42,653 bases of DNA from an uncultured Alphaproteobacteria bacterium. Its GTDB lineage: Bacteria; Pseudomonadota; Alphaproteobacteria; HIMB59; GCA-002718135. The stretch spans positions 1 to 42,653 of the forward strand of contig CACDMT010000008.1 in the NCBI GenBank assembly GCA_902553945.1, read 5' to 3'. The position numbers were made by a program, and so were the translations under genes. The notes under the pieces are model-generated. The model was given only the letters and a program-made list of their open reading frames with translations, was not told the DNA's origin and made no database searches. Of this stretch, positions 42,563 through 42,653 are shown piece by piece (within the stretch, counting starts at the first letter, position 1; every line of letters begins with the position of its first letter).

Positions 42563-42653
42563 TTATTTGATAATTACTTTTCTAGATATATTTTTTATTT
42601 TTATTAATTCCTTTTTTGAATTTAATTTTTTCCCACTAGCATAATAAGATCCA
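42563..42653 (-). CDS. C-terminal end of an unidentified protein (clipped by window edge)
   Basis: On the minus strand an open frame enters from the right edge and ends at the TAA at 42563, one base before the psuG ATG. The 29 visible residues ('GSYYASGKKLNSKKELIKIK', then basic residues) are lysine-rich with no recognisable motif. The one-base spacing suggests an operon with psuG. A PsuK-type kinase would fit by context but is not supported by the sequence seen. Confidence 0.4.
   Translation of the reverse strand, partial: GSYYASGKKLNSKKELIKIKNISRKVIIK

Noticed and set aside
1-42653. CRISPR arrays, insertion sequences, prophage genes, tRNA or rRNA genes
   Set aside because: I looked for spaced repeats, transposase motifs, phage structural genes and cloverleaf-like segments and saw none; a tRNAscan or Infernal run would confirm.

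Overview
The window is very AT-rich (by eye about 70% A+T or more, not computed) and densely packed. No stretch over about 170 bases lacks a gene, most neighbouring genes overlap or nearly touch, and I see no insertion sequence, prophage, CRISPR array, rRNA or tRNA. The gene set (LptD/SurA with LptFG divergent from PepA, DUF2066 next to HdaA, PuuD-type urate oxidase, a short aa3-oxidase subunit IV-like peptide, TrpB2) points to a streamlined marine alphaproteobacterium of the SAR11, HIMB59 or AEGEAN-169 kind. That placement is an inference from gene content and base composition.

Layout. 1-4649 (minus): outer-membrane biogenesis, lptF-lptG-lptD-surA. 4651-10134 (mostly plus): pepA, ndk, DUF2066, hdaA, aspS, with a 42-codon membrane peptide on the minus strand that is missing from the ORF track. 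10117-11825: a DMT transporter, a small membrane protein and an AlkA-type glycosylase. 11815-26702: a purine island. A minus arm (hiuH, xdhA, xdhB, xdhC, guaD, puuD) and a plus arm (puuE, uraD, alc, allA, an ABC importer of the BMP/nucleoside class, and a purine phosphoribosyltransferase) diverge from a 54-bp intergenic region. 26699-29237: an iodotyrosine-deiodinase-like flavoprotein, small proteins, a rhodanese and a second DMT transporter. 29336-34053: TrpB2, DUF1015, SerC and SerA. 34046-39549: HtpG, a lytic-transglycosylase-like lipoprotein, an M20 amidohydrolase, an orphan ABC-2 permease and a VTT-domain protein. 39623-42653: a small membrane protein, a PhyH-type dioxygenase, a nucleoside hydrolase, PsuG and a clipped gene end.

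How the genes work together. The purine island encodes an unbroken route: guanine to xanthine (GuaD), xanthine to urate (XdhABC), urate to 5-hydroxyisourate with electrons going to a cytochrome c domain (PuuD), then to OHCU (HiuH), S-allantoin (UraD), allantoate (PuuE), ureidoglycolate plus urea (Alc), and glyoxylate plus urea (AllA). The importer genes overlap the last catabolic gene, so the imported compound is probably a purine or purine breakdown product. The phosphoribosyltransferase after the terminator offers the alternative fate, salvage. A second nucleoside theme (nucleoside hydrolase, PsuG) sits at the right end.

The most notable observations are: the purine island in such a compact genome; the fact that all eight convergent gene pairs overlap, five of them by interlocking stop codons in a single TTAA; three divergent pairs with essentially no space for a promoter; DUF1015 with an ADGHHR motif beside SerC/SerA; and an iodotyrosine-deiodinase-like enzyme. 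I found no strong case for a wholly unprecedented multi-gene system.
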